Assembly: GCF_020097155.1 (NCBI RefSeq)
Contig: NZ_CP083691.1
Span: forward strand, 1,054,001 to 1,118,000
Direction of reading: 5' to 3'
Source of the DNA: Micrococcus porci
GTDB taxonomy: Bacteria > Actinomycetota > Actinomycetes > Actinomycetales > Micrococcaceae
Length of the DNA stretch: 64,000 nt
Shown here: piece after piece, positions 1 through 7,151 of the stretch
Layout: each line of letters opens with the position of its first letter
Numbering within the stretch: the stretch's first letter is position 1
Translations under genes and position numbers: made by a program
Notes under the pieces: model-generated
Seen by the model: the letters and a program-made list of their open reading frames with translations, nothing else
The model's database searches: none
What the model was told of the DNA's origin: nothing

Positions 1-209
1 GCGGCGGTCCGTCCGGAGAACAGCGGGACGGGGCGGCCGAGGAACAGCCAGAGGAGCGGGCCGGCGAGCGGCAGCAGCAGCACCGTCGGGATCCAGGCCC
101 ACTTCGGCATCCCGCGGTGCCGCCCGGCGGGGGTGAGCAGGGCGTCGAAGAGGGCGAACAGGGTCAGGGCCACCAGCAGGATCGCGGTGGGGACGAGGAT
201 CCGGGCCAT
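1..209 (-). CDS. PLD-nuclease N-terminal (PLDc_N) domain membrane protein, C-terminus beyond window
   Basis: The reverse strand from 209 encodes at least 69 residues and runs off the left edge without a stop. It begins MARILVPTAILLVALTLFAL, a membrane helix. A second helix follows around residues 40-58, ending in LLWLFLGRP. Two short helices with W, P and G near the second one fit the PLDc_N family of small membrane proteins, whose function is not established. The ATG at 209 is preceded by TAGACT (217-222, reverse) with a 7-base gap, so the mRNA is probably leaderless. It is transcribed divergently from the DUF4229 gene at 251. The family call rests on only part of the protein. Confidence 0.7.
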   Translation of the reverse strand, partial: MARILVPTAILLVALTLFALFDALLTPAGRHRGMPKWAWIPTVLLLPLAGPLLWLFLGRPVPLFSGRTA

Positions 210-216
210 GCCGACC

Positions 217-222
217 AGTCTA
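217..222 (-). promoter_or_regulatory. -10 hexamer TAGACT, leaderless start of the PLDc_N gene
   Basis: TAGACT on the reverse strand ends 7 bases before the ATG at 209. That spacing puts the first transcribed base at the start codon. It lies back-to-back with the plus-strand hexamer at 239-244. Confidence 0.6.
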
Positions 223-238
223 AGAGGGGCCCCGCTCG

Positions 239-244
239 TAGAAT
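239..244 (+). promoter_or_regulatory. -10 hexamer TAGAAT, leaderless start of the DUF4229 gene
   Basis: TAGAAT is followed by six G residues and then the ATG at 251. No separate purine-rich ribosome site can fit, so a leaderless mRNA is the simplest reading. Confidence 0.6.
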
Positions 245-250
245 GGGGGG

Positions 251-526
251 ATGCGTCTCTTCCTGTACGGCCTGGTCCGCGTGGTCCTGTTCTTCGTGAT
301 CTGGGCCCTGTGCTACTACGTGTTCGGCCTGGGGATGCTGTTCTCCACGCTCGCCGCCGTGATCCTCACGTTCGCCGTCAGCTACCTCTTCCTCACCCGG
401 CTGCGGCTCGACGCGTCGACGGACCTGCAGAACGCGTGGGAGGGCCGACCGTCCCGCCGCGGCCGCACCGAGGCCGCCGACGCCGCCGCCGAGGACGCGT
501 ACACCGACGGCCGCTTCCCGGGCTGA
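251..526 (+). CDS. DUF4229 domain small membrane protein
   Basis: This 91-residue protein starts MRLFLYGLVRVVLFFVIWAL and has two membrane helices (about residues 4-24 and 28-48). A charged tail with LRLDAST followed by an Arg/Glu/Asp-rich end faces one side of the membrane. Its length and layout match the actinobacterial DUF4229 family, which has no known function. In many actinobacteria this family sits beside menaquinone genes, as here (menA follows, convergent, 25 bp away). The start is fixed by the -10 hexamer six bases upstream. Confidence 0.8.
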   Translation: MRLFLYGLVRVVLFFVIWALCYYVFGLGMLFSTLAAVILTFAVSYLFLTRLRLDASTDLQNAWEGRPSRRGRTEAADAAAEDAYTDGRFPG

Positions 527-551
527 GCCGCCCTCGCTCCCCGGGCCACGC

Positions 552-1424
552 TCAGAGGGCGACGCCGAGCGCGAACGCCGCGGCGTAGACCACGCCGACG
601 ATCCCGGTGGCCTTGAGCACGGGGATGAGGGCGGCGCGCTCGTGGGCGTGGAGGACGGTCAGGCAGGGCTTCACGGCCACCGCGCCGGCGGCCAGCACGA
701 GCCACAGCCACGGGTGGGCGCCCGTGAACAGCAGGGGCAGGACCACGGCCACGGCCAGCATGGCCACGTACGACGCGCGGGCGGGCCCGTCCCCGATGCG
801 CGCCGCCAGGGTCATCTTGCCCACTTCGCGGTCCGTCGGGATGTCGCGGATGTTGTTGGCCATGAGCAGGGCCGTGGAGATCAGCCCGCAGCCGACCGCC
901 CCGGCCCAGGCGAGGCCGTTCACGGCCAGAGCCTGCGTGTAGGTGGTGCCGAGCACCGCCACGAGCCCGAAGAACACGAACACGAACACCTCGCCCAGGC
1001 CCATGTACCCGTAGGGCTTCTTGCCGCCCGTGTAGTACCAGGCGGCCACGATGCTCGCCACGCCCACGATCAGCAGCCACCACGTCCCGGAGAGGGCGAC
1101 CAGCGCGAGCCCCGCCACGGCGGCCACCCCGAAGCACGCGAACGCGGCGTGCTTCACGGTCTTCGCCGGCACGAGCCCGGAGACGGTGAGCCGGAAGGGG
1201 CCCACGCGCGCGTCGTCGGTGCCGCGGATGCCGTCCGAGTAGTCGTTGGCGTAGTTCACGCCGATCTGCAGCGCGAGCGACACCACCAGGGCCAGGAGGG
1301 CGCGGCCGGGGCGGAACTGGTCCAGGGCGTGGGCGGCGGCGGAGCCGACGATCACGGGTGCCACGGCCATTGGCAGGGTGCGCAGGCGCGCGGCGGCGAC
1401 CCACTGGGAGAGCGTGGCGGCCAT
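552..1424 (-). CDS. menA: 1,4-dihydroxy-2-naphthoate polyprenyltransferase
   Basis: MenA attaches the polyprenyl chain to 1,4-dihydroxy-2-naphthoate in the membrane, giving demethylmenaquinone. The 290-residue protein has about eight membrane helices. It carries both Asp-rich motifs of the UbiA superfamily: NYANDYSDG at residues 57-65 and NIRDIPTDRE at 191-200, which hold the Mg-diphosphate. Length is normal for the family. The ATG at 1424 has an AGGAGG ribosome site about ten bases upstream (around 1435-1440). It is the first of six menaquinone genes in the window. menE lies upstream in the same direction but about 130 bp away, so co-transcription is uncertain. Confidence 0.95.
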   Translation of the reverse strand: MAATLSQWVAAARLRTLPMAVAPVIVGSAAAHALDQFRPGRALLALVVSLALQIGVNYANDYSDGIRGTDDARVGPFRLTVSGLVPAKTVKHAAFACFGVAAVAGLALVALSGTWWLLIVGVASIVAAWYYTGGKKPYGYMGLGEVFVFVFFGLVAVLGTTYTQALAVNGLAWAGAVGCGLISTALLMANNIRDIPTDREVGKMTLAARIGDGPARASYVAMLAVAVVLPLLFTGAHPWLWLVLAAGAVAVKPCLTVLHAHERAALIPVLKATGIVGVVYAAAFALGVAL

Positions 1425-1551
1425 GGGCGGGGGTTCCTCCTGGGGAGCGGGGTGGGGATCGGCGCGCGGCGGGCCGGGTCGACGGCGGAGCGCGGCCGGG
1501 GCACGACGTCGGCCGGGCCCGGGTCATTCTCCCACGCGGGCGGGGCGACGC

Positions 1552-2733
1552 TCAGCCGGCGGTGAACCGGGCGGCCAGGGCCTGCCGGTCGGTCTTGCCG
1601 GTGGAGAGCAGCGGCAGGGCGTCGAGGACGAGCCACGTCTTGGGCACCGCGACCGCACCCAGCGCCGCGCGCACGTGGGCGCGCAGGACGGCCTCGTCAG
1701 GGGCCGCGGCCGGGTGGGCGGGCACGACGGCGGCGCACAGCCGGGCGCCCCACTCGGGATCCGGCACGCCGGCCACGTGGGCCGCCGCGACGCCCGGGTG
1801 CGCCTCGAGCACCGCGGTCACCGCGGCCGCGGACACCTTCACCCCGCCCGTGATGACGACGTCGTCCAGGCGGCCGGTGACGGCCAGCCGCACGCCGCCG
1901 TCGTCCGTGGGGGAGAGCACGCCCGTGTCCTCGGTCAGGAAGGCGCGGGCGCCGTCCGCGGCGGGGACGAAGTGGGCGGCGGTGCGGGCGGGGTCGTCGA
2001 GGTAGCCGGCCGCCACCATGGGCCCGGCCAGGCGCACGCGCGGCGGGGCGTCGGGGCCGTCCGGGGCCACCGCGACGGCGACGCCGGGCAGCGGCACGCC
2101 GTCGTAGACGCAGCCGCCGCACGTCTCGGCCATGCCGTAGGTGGCGGTGAGGCGCACCCCCGCCGCCTCGGCCGCGGCCCGCAGCGCGGGATCGAGCCGG
2201 GCACCGCCCACGAGCACGCGGTCGAAGGAGCGCAGGGCCGCCCGCCCGGCCGGGTCGGCGTCGGCCGCCAGGAGGCGCGCGAGCTGGGTGGGGACGAGCG
2301 AGACGAGCCGGGGGCCGGCGTCGTCGGGCAGGGCGGCCGCCCCGGTGGCGAACGCCGCGGGCGTGAAGGGGCCCGGGGGCAGGGCCACGGGTGCGGTCCC
2401 GGCCGCGATCGAGCGGGAGAGCACGGCGAGCCCGGCCACGTAGTGCACGCCGAGGGCCAGCAGCCACGCCCCCTCGCCCCCGAGCCGCCGGGCCGTGGCC
2501 GCGGCCGAGGCGCGCAGGGCCGCGCCGGTCAGGACGATCTGCTTCGGCGTGCCCGTGGACCCGGAGGTGCGCACCACGGCGACGGCGTCCGGGTCGCCGC
2601 AGCGGCGCGGGTCGCGGGCCTCGGGTCGGGGGAGGACGGCGCCGTCGGCGGTCAGCTCGACGGGGGCCCCGCCGTCGAAGGCCGCGGCGAGGGCGTCCGT
2701 GGCGCGGGCGAGGGCGTCGGCGGTGGCGGGCAT
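1552..2733 (-). CDS. menE: o-succinylbenzoate-CoA ligase
   Basis: MenE activates o-succinylbenzoate to its CoA thioester with ATP. The 393-residue protein has the adenylate-forming P-loop VVRTSGSTGTPK (about 53-64), YGMAETCGG (about 199-207) and the hinge GRLDDVVITGGVKV (about 287-300). A late STGKTDR supplies the catalytic lysine. It is shorter than the roughly 450-500 residue enzymes of many bacteria because the N-terminal domain is reduced, as is common in actinobacterial MenE. The ATG at 2733 is preceded by TACACT (2741-2746, reverse) with a 7-base gap, so the transcript is probably leaderless. Confidence 0.93.
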   Translation of the reverse strand: MPATADALARATDALAAAFDGGAPVELTADGAVLPRPEARDPRRCGDPDAVAVVRTSGSTGTPKQIVLTGAALRASAAATARRLGGEGAWLLALGVHYVAGLAVLSRSIAAGTAPVALPPGPFTPAAFATGAAALPDDAGPRLVSLVPTQLARLLAADADPAGRAALRSFDRVLVGGARLDPALRAAAEAAGVRLTATYGMAETCGGCVYDGVPLPGVAVAVAPDGPDAPPRVRLAGPMVAAGYLDDPARTAAHFVPAADGARAFLTEDTGVLSPTDDGGVRLAVTGRLDDVVITGGVKVSAAAVTAVLEAHPGVAAAHVAGVPDPEWGARLCAAVVPAHPAAAPDEAVLRAHVRAALGAVAVPKTWLVLDALPLLSTGKTDRQALAARFTAG

Positions 2734-2740
2734 GGCCCCG

Positions 2741-2746
2741 AGTGTA
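2741..2746 (-). promoter_or_regulatory. -10 hexamer TACACT, leaderless start of menE
   Basis: TACACT lies 7 bases before the menE ATG on the reverse strand, so transcription should start at the A of the start codon. Confidence 0.55.
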
Positions 2747-2799
2747 GGAGGCCCGGCGGTCGGACGGACCCGCCCGGTGGACCGGATCCGCCCGGCCGG

Positions 2800-4365
2800 T
2801 CAGAGCATGAACGGCACCGTGGCGATCTTGACCACCATGATCAGCGCGAACAGCTGGGCGTACCCCTCGGTCACGCGGGCGTCGGTGGACCGGGAGAGCG
2901 CGTAGTCCAGGATCGCCGGCTGGCCCGTGATGCCCGCCAGCGCCCCGAAGGTGCGATCCACGGACTGCCCCAGCAGCCGTGCCGCGGCGATGAGCAGGGC
3001 CGCGGTCAGCGCGGTGAGCACGGCGGACATCAGGATGGCCAGCCCGCCGACCCGGGTGAACACCGTCTCGATGAACGCCGGGCCGGCGGCCAGGCCCACC
3101 ACGCCCAGGAAGAGCATGAGGCCGAACTGCCGCAGCGTCAGCGCGATCTCCGTGGAGGGCTCCCACACCGTGGGTCCGGTGCGGCCGATCGCACCGAGGG
3201 CGAGGCCGACGAGGATGCACCCGGCCGCCGGGCCGAGGGAGAAGGAGGCTCCGCCCGGAAGCGGGATCGTCACCATGCCCAGCAGGTAGCCCAGCGCCAT
3301 GCCCGTGCCCAGGGAGATCCAGTCCAGGTTCGAGAGCCCCCGGGTCGAGTTGCCGAAGAAGTCGCGCACCGCCTCCATCCGCGGCGCGGTGGTCACGATG
3401 AGCACCCGGTCGCCGACCTTGAGCTCGGTCTGCGGGGTGGCCAGCGACTCGACGTCGTCGCGCCGCAGCCGGGCGACGTCGGTGCCGAAGCGCTCGCGCA
3501 GGGACAGCGTGCCCAGGCGGCGATCGGCCAGGGCGCGGGCCGTGACGATGACCATGGAGGTCTGCAGCGGGTTCATGACCCGCGCCGGGTCGGCGTCGGT
3601 GCGGCGGCCGAAGGCCTGCACGGCCGCGTCGATGTTCTTCTCCGTGCCGTCCAGGACGACCTCGTCCCCGGGTTCGATCCGGTCGGCGGAGCCGGCGATC
3701 CGGGCCACGCCGCCGTGGCGCAGCGCCACCACGCGCACCAGCCCCTCGGAGATCCCCGGGATCTCCCGCACGGCGAGGGCGGAGGTGGCGGCCGCGGCGG
3801 TGAAGCGCAGCTTGCCGTCGGTCACCGGCGCCGGATCGCGCGGGGAGCTGCTCCACGGGCGGGCGGCGAGCAGGGTGATCGCGATGATGGTGCCGACCAC
3901 GCCCACCAGGTAGGACAGCCCGTAGCCCACGGCCGGGGCCTGCCCGCCGGTGAGCTGGTTCGCCAGCGCCATCGCCGGCGTCGCGGTGAGCGAACCCGTC
4001 CACACGCCGATCGCCGTCGGCAGGTCCAGGTGGAGCAGCGCGGCCAGCGGGTGCACCGTGAAGGCGGTGAGGATCACCACGACGACGGCGGCCAGCATCA
4101 GGGGCAGGTTGCGGCGCAGGTCCCGGAAGAACACCTTGCCGGCGCCGAGCCCGATCAGGTAGGCGAACAGGGCCAGGCCGAAGCTCTGGAACAGGGCCAG
4201 CCGGTGGCCGACGTCGGGCAGCACCGCCCCGACGAGCAGGCCCACGAACAGTGCTCCGGAGGCGCCGAGGCGGATCTTGCCCAGGGGGATGGTGCCGACG
4301 GCGGCGCCCAGGGCGACGGTGGCCATGAGGACGAGGATGGGCTGGTCGTTGAGCAGTGCGAGCAT
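2800..4365 (-). CDS. AspT/YidE-family transporter with two RCK_C (TrkA_C) domains
   Basis: This 521-residue membrane protein has the aspartate:alanine exchanger (AAE) architecture: about five N-terminal helices, a soluble middle part (about residues 185-360) with two RCK_C-like domains, and about six C-terminal helices. The two halves share glycine-rich helices (GALFVGLLVGAVLP and GCILVGLALGAIG), as expected from the internal duplication. The substrate cannot be read from sequence; known members exchange aspartate/alanine or export dicarboxylates. The start at 4365 has a modest GGAGA ribosome site. It sits between menE and menB on the same strand but has no obvious link to menaquinone. Confidence 0.85.
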   Translation of the reverse strand: MLALLNDQPILVLMATVALGAAVGTIPLGKIRLGASGALFVGLLVGAVLPDVGHRLALFQSFGLALFAYLIGLGAGKVFFRDLRRNLPLMLAAVVVVILTAFTVHPLAALLHLDLPTAIGVWTGSLTATPAMALANQLTGGQAPAVGYGLSYLVGVVGTIIAITLLAARPWSSSPRDPAPVTDGKLRFTAAAATSALAVREIPGISEGLVRVVALRHGGVARIAGSADRIEPGDEVVLDGTEKNIDAAVQAFGRRTDADPARVMNPLQTSMVIVTARALADRRLGTLSLRERFGTDVARLRRDDVESLATPQTELKVGDRVLIVTTAPRMEAVRDFFGNSTRGLSNLDWISLGTGMALGYLLGMVTIPLPGGASFSLGPAAGCILVGLALGAIGRTGPTVWEPSTEIALTLRQFGLMLFLGVVGLAAGPAFIETVFTRVGGLAILMSAVLTALTAALLIAAARLLGQSVDRTFGALAGITGQPAILDYALSRSTDARVTEGYAQLFALIMVVKIATVPFML

Positions 4366-4396
4366 GGGCGGGTCTCCGTCCTGCCGTGGTGGTCGG

Positions 4397-5371
4397 TCAG
4401 AAGTAGTACGAGAAGGCGGACCAGTCCGGGTCGCGCTTCTGGAGGAACGCGTCCCGGCCCTCCACGGCCTCGTCCGTCATGTAGGCCATGCGGGTGGCCT
4501 CGCCGGCGAACACCTGCTGGCCGGCCATGCCGTCGTCGGGCAGGTTGAACGCGAACTTCAGCATGCGGATGGCCTGCGGGGACTGACGGTTGATGTCCGC
4601 GGCGTACTCGAGGGCGACCTCCTCGAGGCGCTCGTGGTCCACGGCCTCGTTCACCGCTCCCATGGCCACCATCTCCTCGGCCGAGTACTCGCGGGCGGTG
4701 AAGAAGATCTCCCGGGCGCGCTTCTGGCCCACCTCGCGGGCGAGCAGGGCCGAGCCGTAGCCGGCGTCGAAGGAGCCCACGGTGGCGTCCGTCTGCTTGA
4801 ACTTCCCGTGCTGGCGGGAGGCCAGGGTCAGGTCCGCGACCACGTGGAGCGAGTGGCCGCCGCCGGCCGCCCAGCCGTTCACGACGGCGATGACCACCTT
4901 GGGGGAGTTCCGCATCAGGCGCTGGACCTCGAGGATGTGGAGGCGTCCGGCGCGGGCCGGGTCGATGGTCTCGGCCGTCTCCCCCTCGGCGTAGCGGTAG
5001 CCGTCGCGGCCGCGGATGCGCTGGTCCCCGCCGGAGCAGAACGCGTGGCCGCCGTCCTTGGGGGAGGGGCCGTTGCCGGTGAGCAGCACGGTGCCGACGT
5101 CCGGGGTCATGCGGGCGTGGTCGAGCGCGCGGTAGAGCTCGTCCACCGTGCCGGGGCGGAACGCGTTGCGGACCTCGGGGCGGTCGAAGGCGATGCGCAC
5201 CGTGGGCAGGTCGCGCACCCAGCGGCCGTCGGCGTCGCGCTCCACCTGCCGGTGGTAGGTCATGTCCTCGAACTCGAAGCCCTCCACCACGCGCCAGCGG
5301 GTGGGGTCGAAGACGTCGGAGACCTTCTCGGGGAGGCGGTCGCGGTCGTGGTGCGGGGTGGACTCGGTCAT
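4397..5371 (-). CDS. menB: 1,4-dihydroxy-2-naphthoyl-CoA synthase
   Basis: MenB closes the second ring of the naphthoquinone. The 324-residue crotonase-fold protein has HAFCSGGDQRIRGR (oxyanion hole and substrate loop), NGWAAGGGHSLHVV and GSFDAGYGSALLAR, all signatures of MenB rather than generic enoyl-CoA hydratases. The open frame extends to 5461, but I chose the ATG at 5371: TACAGT lies exactly 7 bases upstream (5379-5384, reverse), and the extra N-terminal residues have no family counterpart. The mRNA should be leaderless. Only 31 bp separate its stop from the transporter start downstream. Confidence 0.95.
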   Translation of the reverse strand: MTESTPHHDRDRLPEKVSDVFDPTRWRVVEGFEFEDMTYHRQVERDADGRWVRDLPTVRIAFDRPEVRNAFRPGTVDELYRALDHARMTPDVGTVLLTGNGPSPKDGGHAFCSGGDQRIRGRDGYRYAEGETAETIDPARAGRLHILEVQRLMRNSPKVVIAVVNGWAAGGGHSLHVVADLTLASRQHGKFKQTDATVGSFDAGYGSALLAREVGQKRAREIFFTAREYSAEEMVAMGAVNEAVDHERLEEVALEYAADINRQSPQAIRMLKFAFNLPDDGMAGQQVFAGEATRMAYMTDEAVEGRDAFLQKRDPDWSAFSYYF

Positions 5372-5378
5372 GCTCAGC

Positions 5379-5384
5379 ACTGTA
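5379..5384 (-). promoter_or_regulatory. -10 hexamer TACAGT, leaderless start of menB
   Basis: TACAGT is followed by seven bases and the ATG at 5371. It decides the menB start against the longer open frame. Confidence 0.6.
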
Positions 5385-5436
5385 GTGGCGACGACCGCGT
5401 TTTCGTTCGTGACATGGATGCCTCCGGGGATGCTGT

Positions 5437-5582
5437 CGTTCGAGAAACGGACGGCGGGCACGACGACGGGCGGTCACCACGGACGGTGGACGCCCGTCGT
5501 CGTCGGGGTGCCGGGACGGCATCCCGGGCCGCCGTCCGCGTCACGCACGAAAGCGGTCGACACGCCGTCCGTTTCTCGAACG
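5437..5582. repeat. Nested inverted repeat downstream of the G6PDH gene
   Basis: A perfect 20-bp arm at 5437-5456 (core TTCGAGAAACGGACGGCG) has its exact reverse complement at 5563-5582. Inside it a second perfect 12-bp pair lies at 5461-5472 (CGACGACGGGCG) and 5491-5502. The element starts 18 bp past the stop of the leftward G6PDH gene and ends before menB, so it may act as its terminator. At 146 bp with a 106-bp loop it is much larger than a normal intrinsic terminator. There is no transposase and no clear target-site duplication. Confidence 0.75.
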
Positions 5583-5599
5583 GAAGCGACCGGTGGGCC

Positions 5600-7006
5600 T
5601 CAGTCCCAGCCCTCCGGACCGGCGGACCCGGCCGGGTACTCCTCCAGGGGCACCTCGTCCGCCTCCCAGGCGGCGATCACGGGCTCGAGGATCTTCCACC
5701 CCAGCCCGGACGCCTCGGCGGCCACGCTCAGCAGCGGGTCGCCGGTGAGGAGCCCGCGCAGCACCTCGCCGTAGGCGTCCACGCGCTCGGCCCCGAGCTC
5801 GGCGGCCAGCGGGGTGCGGCGGGCGTCGAACGGGGTGTCGGCGCCGTCCACGGCGAGCTCGACCCTCACCCCGCGCGGGTTCAGCCCGACCACGATCCGC
5901 TCCGGACGCCCCGCCGCGGAGAGCCCCTCGGGCACGTCCTCCGGGGCGCGCAGGGTCAGGATCACCTCCCAGCGGGTCTCCGCCAGCGCCTTGCCGGAGC
6001 GCAGCCGGAAGGGGACGCCGCGCCAGCGGTCGGTGTCCACCGCGAGGGTCACCTCCGCCAGGGTCTCTGTCCCGCGGGAGGCGTCCACGCCCTCCTCGTC
6101 CGCGTAGGCCGGGGTGCGCGTGCCGTCCAGCACGCCCGCGGTGTAGCGGGCGCGGCGCGAGGAGGCCGCGGCGTCGTCGTCCCAGAGGCGGGTGGTGCGC
6201 AGCACCTCGACGACGGCACCCTGCAGCCCGGCCGCGTCCACGCGGGCCGGCGGCTCGAGGGCGGCCATGGCGAGCACCTGGAGCAGGTGGGACTGCAGCA
6301 TGTCCTGGAGTGCGCCGGTGCCGTCATAGAACTCCGCGCGGCCCTCCAGGGCGATCGACTCGTCCGCCACGACGTCCACGCGCTCCACGTCCGCCGCGCT
6401 CCACACGCGCGCCAGGGTCCGGTTGGCGGTGCGCAGCCCGACCAGCGCCGTGACCATGGACTCGCCCAGGAAGTGGTCCACCCGGAAGATGCGGTCCTCG
6501 TCCACCACCTCGGCGAGGGCGGCGTTGAGGCGGCGGGCACTCTCCTCGTCCCGCCCGAAGGGCTTCTCCAGGGCCAGACGCAGCCCCTCCGGCACGTCGT
6601 CCATCCCGCCGAGGGCCTCCACGGCCTGCTCCGCCACTCCCGGGCCGACCGCGAAGTACACCACCGGCACGACGTCGTCGCTCCCCACCGCCTCGGCCGC
6701 GGCGGCGAAGAGGCCGCGCAGGTCGTCGGGGTCCGAGGCGTCCGCGGCGCACCAGACGGCCCGGCCGGCCAGGTCCTCGGCGGCGTCGGCGTCCAGCGGG
6801 GTCTCGGCCAGGGCCTCGCGGACCACCGTCCTCCACTCGTCCTCGCCGTGCTCGGAGCGCGCGGAGCCCACCAGGGTCACGCGGGGCATCTCGTGCGCGG
6901 CCAGGGCCCGGCCCAGGCCGGGCAGCAGCAGCCGGGAGGTGAGGTCGCCGGTGGCGCCCAGGATGATCAGGGCGACGTCACGGGCGGCGGTGTCGGCGGA
7001 GGCCAT
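5600..7006 (-). CDS. glucose-6-phosphate dehydrogenase family protein, atypical substrate loop
   Basis: G6PDH oxidises glucose 6-phosphate to 6-phosphogluconolactone with NADP. The 468-residue protein has the nucleotide motif GATGDL (17-22), EKPFG (147-151) and the active-site stretch RVDHFLGE (175-182). Known enzymes read R-I-D-H-Y-L-G-K here; the Tyr and Lys that hold the substrate phosphate are Phe and Glu in this protein. It may be a divergent paralogue with changed substrate or activity. The open frame runs to 7339, but the ATG at 7006 has a GAAGGAG ribosome site and precedes the first conserved residues. It is divergent from the GH15 gene. Confidence 0.8.
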   Translation of the reverse strand: MASADTAARDVALIILGATGDLTSRLLLPGLGRALAAHEMPRVTLVGSARSEHGEDEWRTVVREALAETPLDADAAEDLAGRAVWCAADASDPDDLRGLFAAAAEAVGSDDVVPVVYFAVGPGVAEQAVEALGGMDDVPEGLRLALEKPFGRDEESARRLNAALAEVVDEDRIFRVDHFLGESMVTALVGLRTANRTLARVWSAADVERVDVVADESIALEGRAEFYDGTGALQDMLQSHLLQVLAMAALEPPARVDAAGLQGAVVEVLRTTRLWDDDAAASSRRARYTAGVLDGTRTPAYADEEGVDASRGTETLAEVTLAVDTDRWRGVPFRLRSGKALAETRWEVILTLRAPEDVPEGLSAAGRPERIVVGLNPRGVRVELAVDGADTPFDARRTPLAAELGAERVDAYGEVLRGLLTGDPLLSVAAEASGLGWKILEPVIAAWEADEVPLEEYPAGSAGPEGWD

Positions 7007-7151
7007 AGGTGCTCCTTCGGGGCGGACGGCGGGAACGGTCCCGGCCAGTGTTCCCCGCCGCCGCGCGCCCCGGCCAGGGCCCACCCCCAGCGGTCCGGGT
7101 GCGCCGGTCCGTCCTGGCGGCCCGCGCGTCGCCGATGGTCCACTGGAGGGC

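Noticed and set aside
1378..4548. A 1056-residue open frame on the forward strand opposite menE and the transporter.
   Set aside because: It is rich in Gly, Arg, His and Gln with no domains, and covers well-recognised genes on the other strand. Long antisense frames are expected at this GC content.
5372..5461. An upstream start for menB adding 30 residues.
   Set aside because: The -10 hexamer TACAGT lies within it, and the added residues have no family match.
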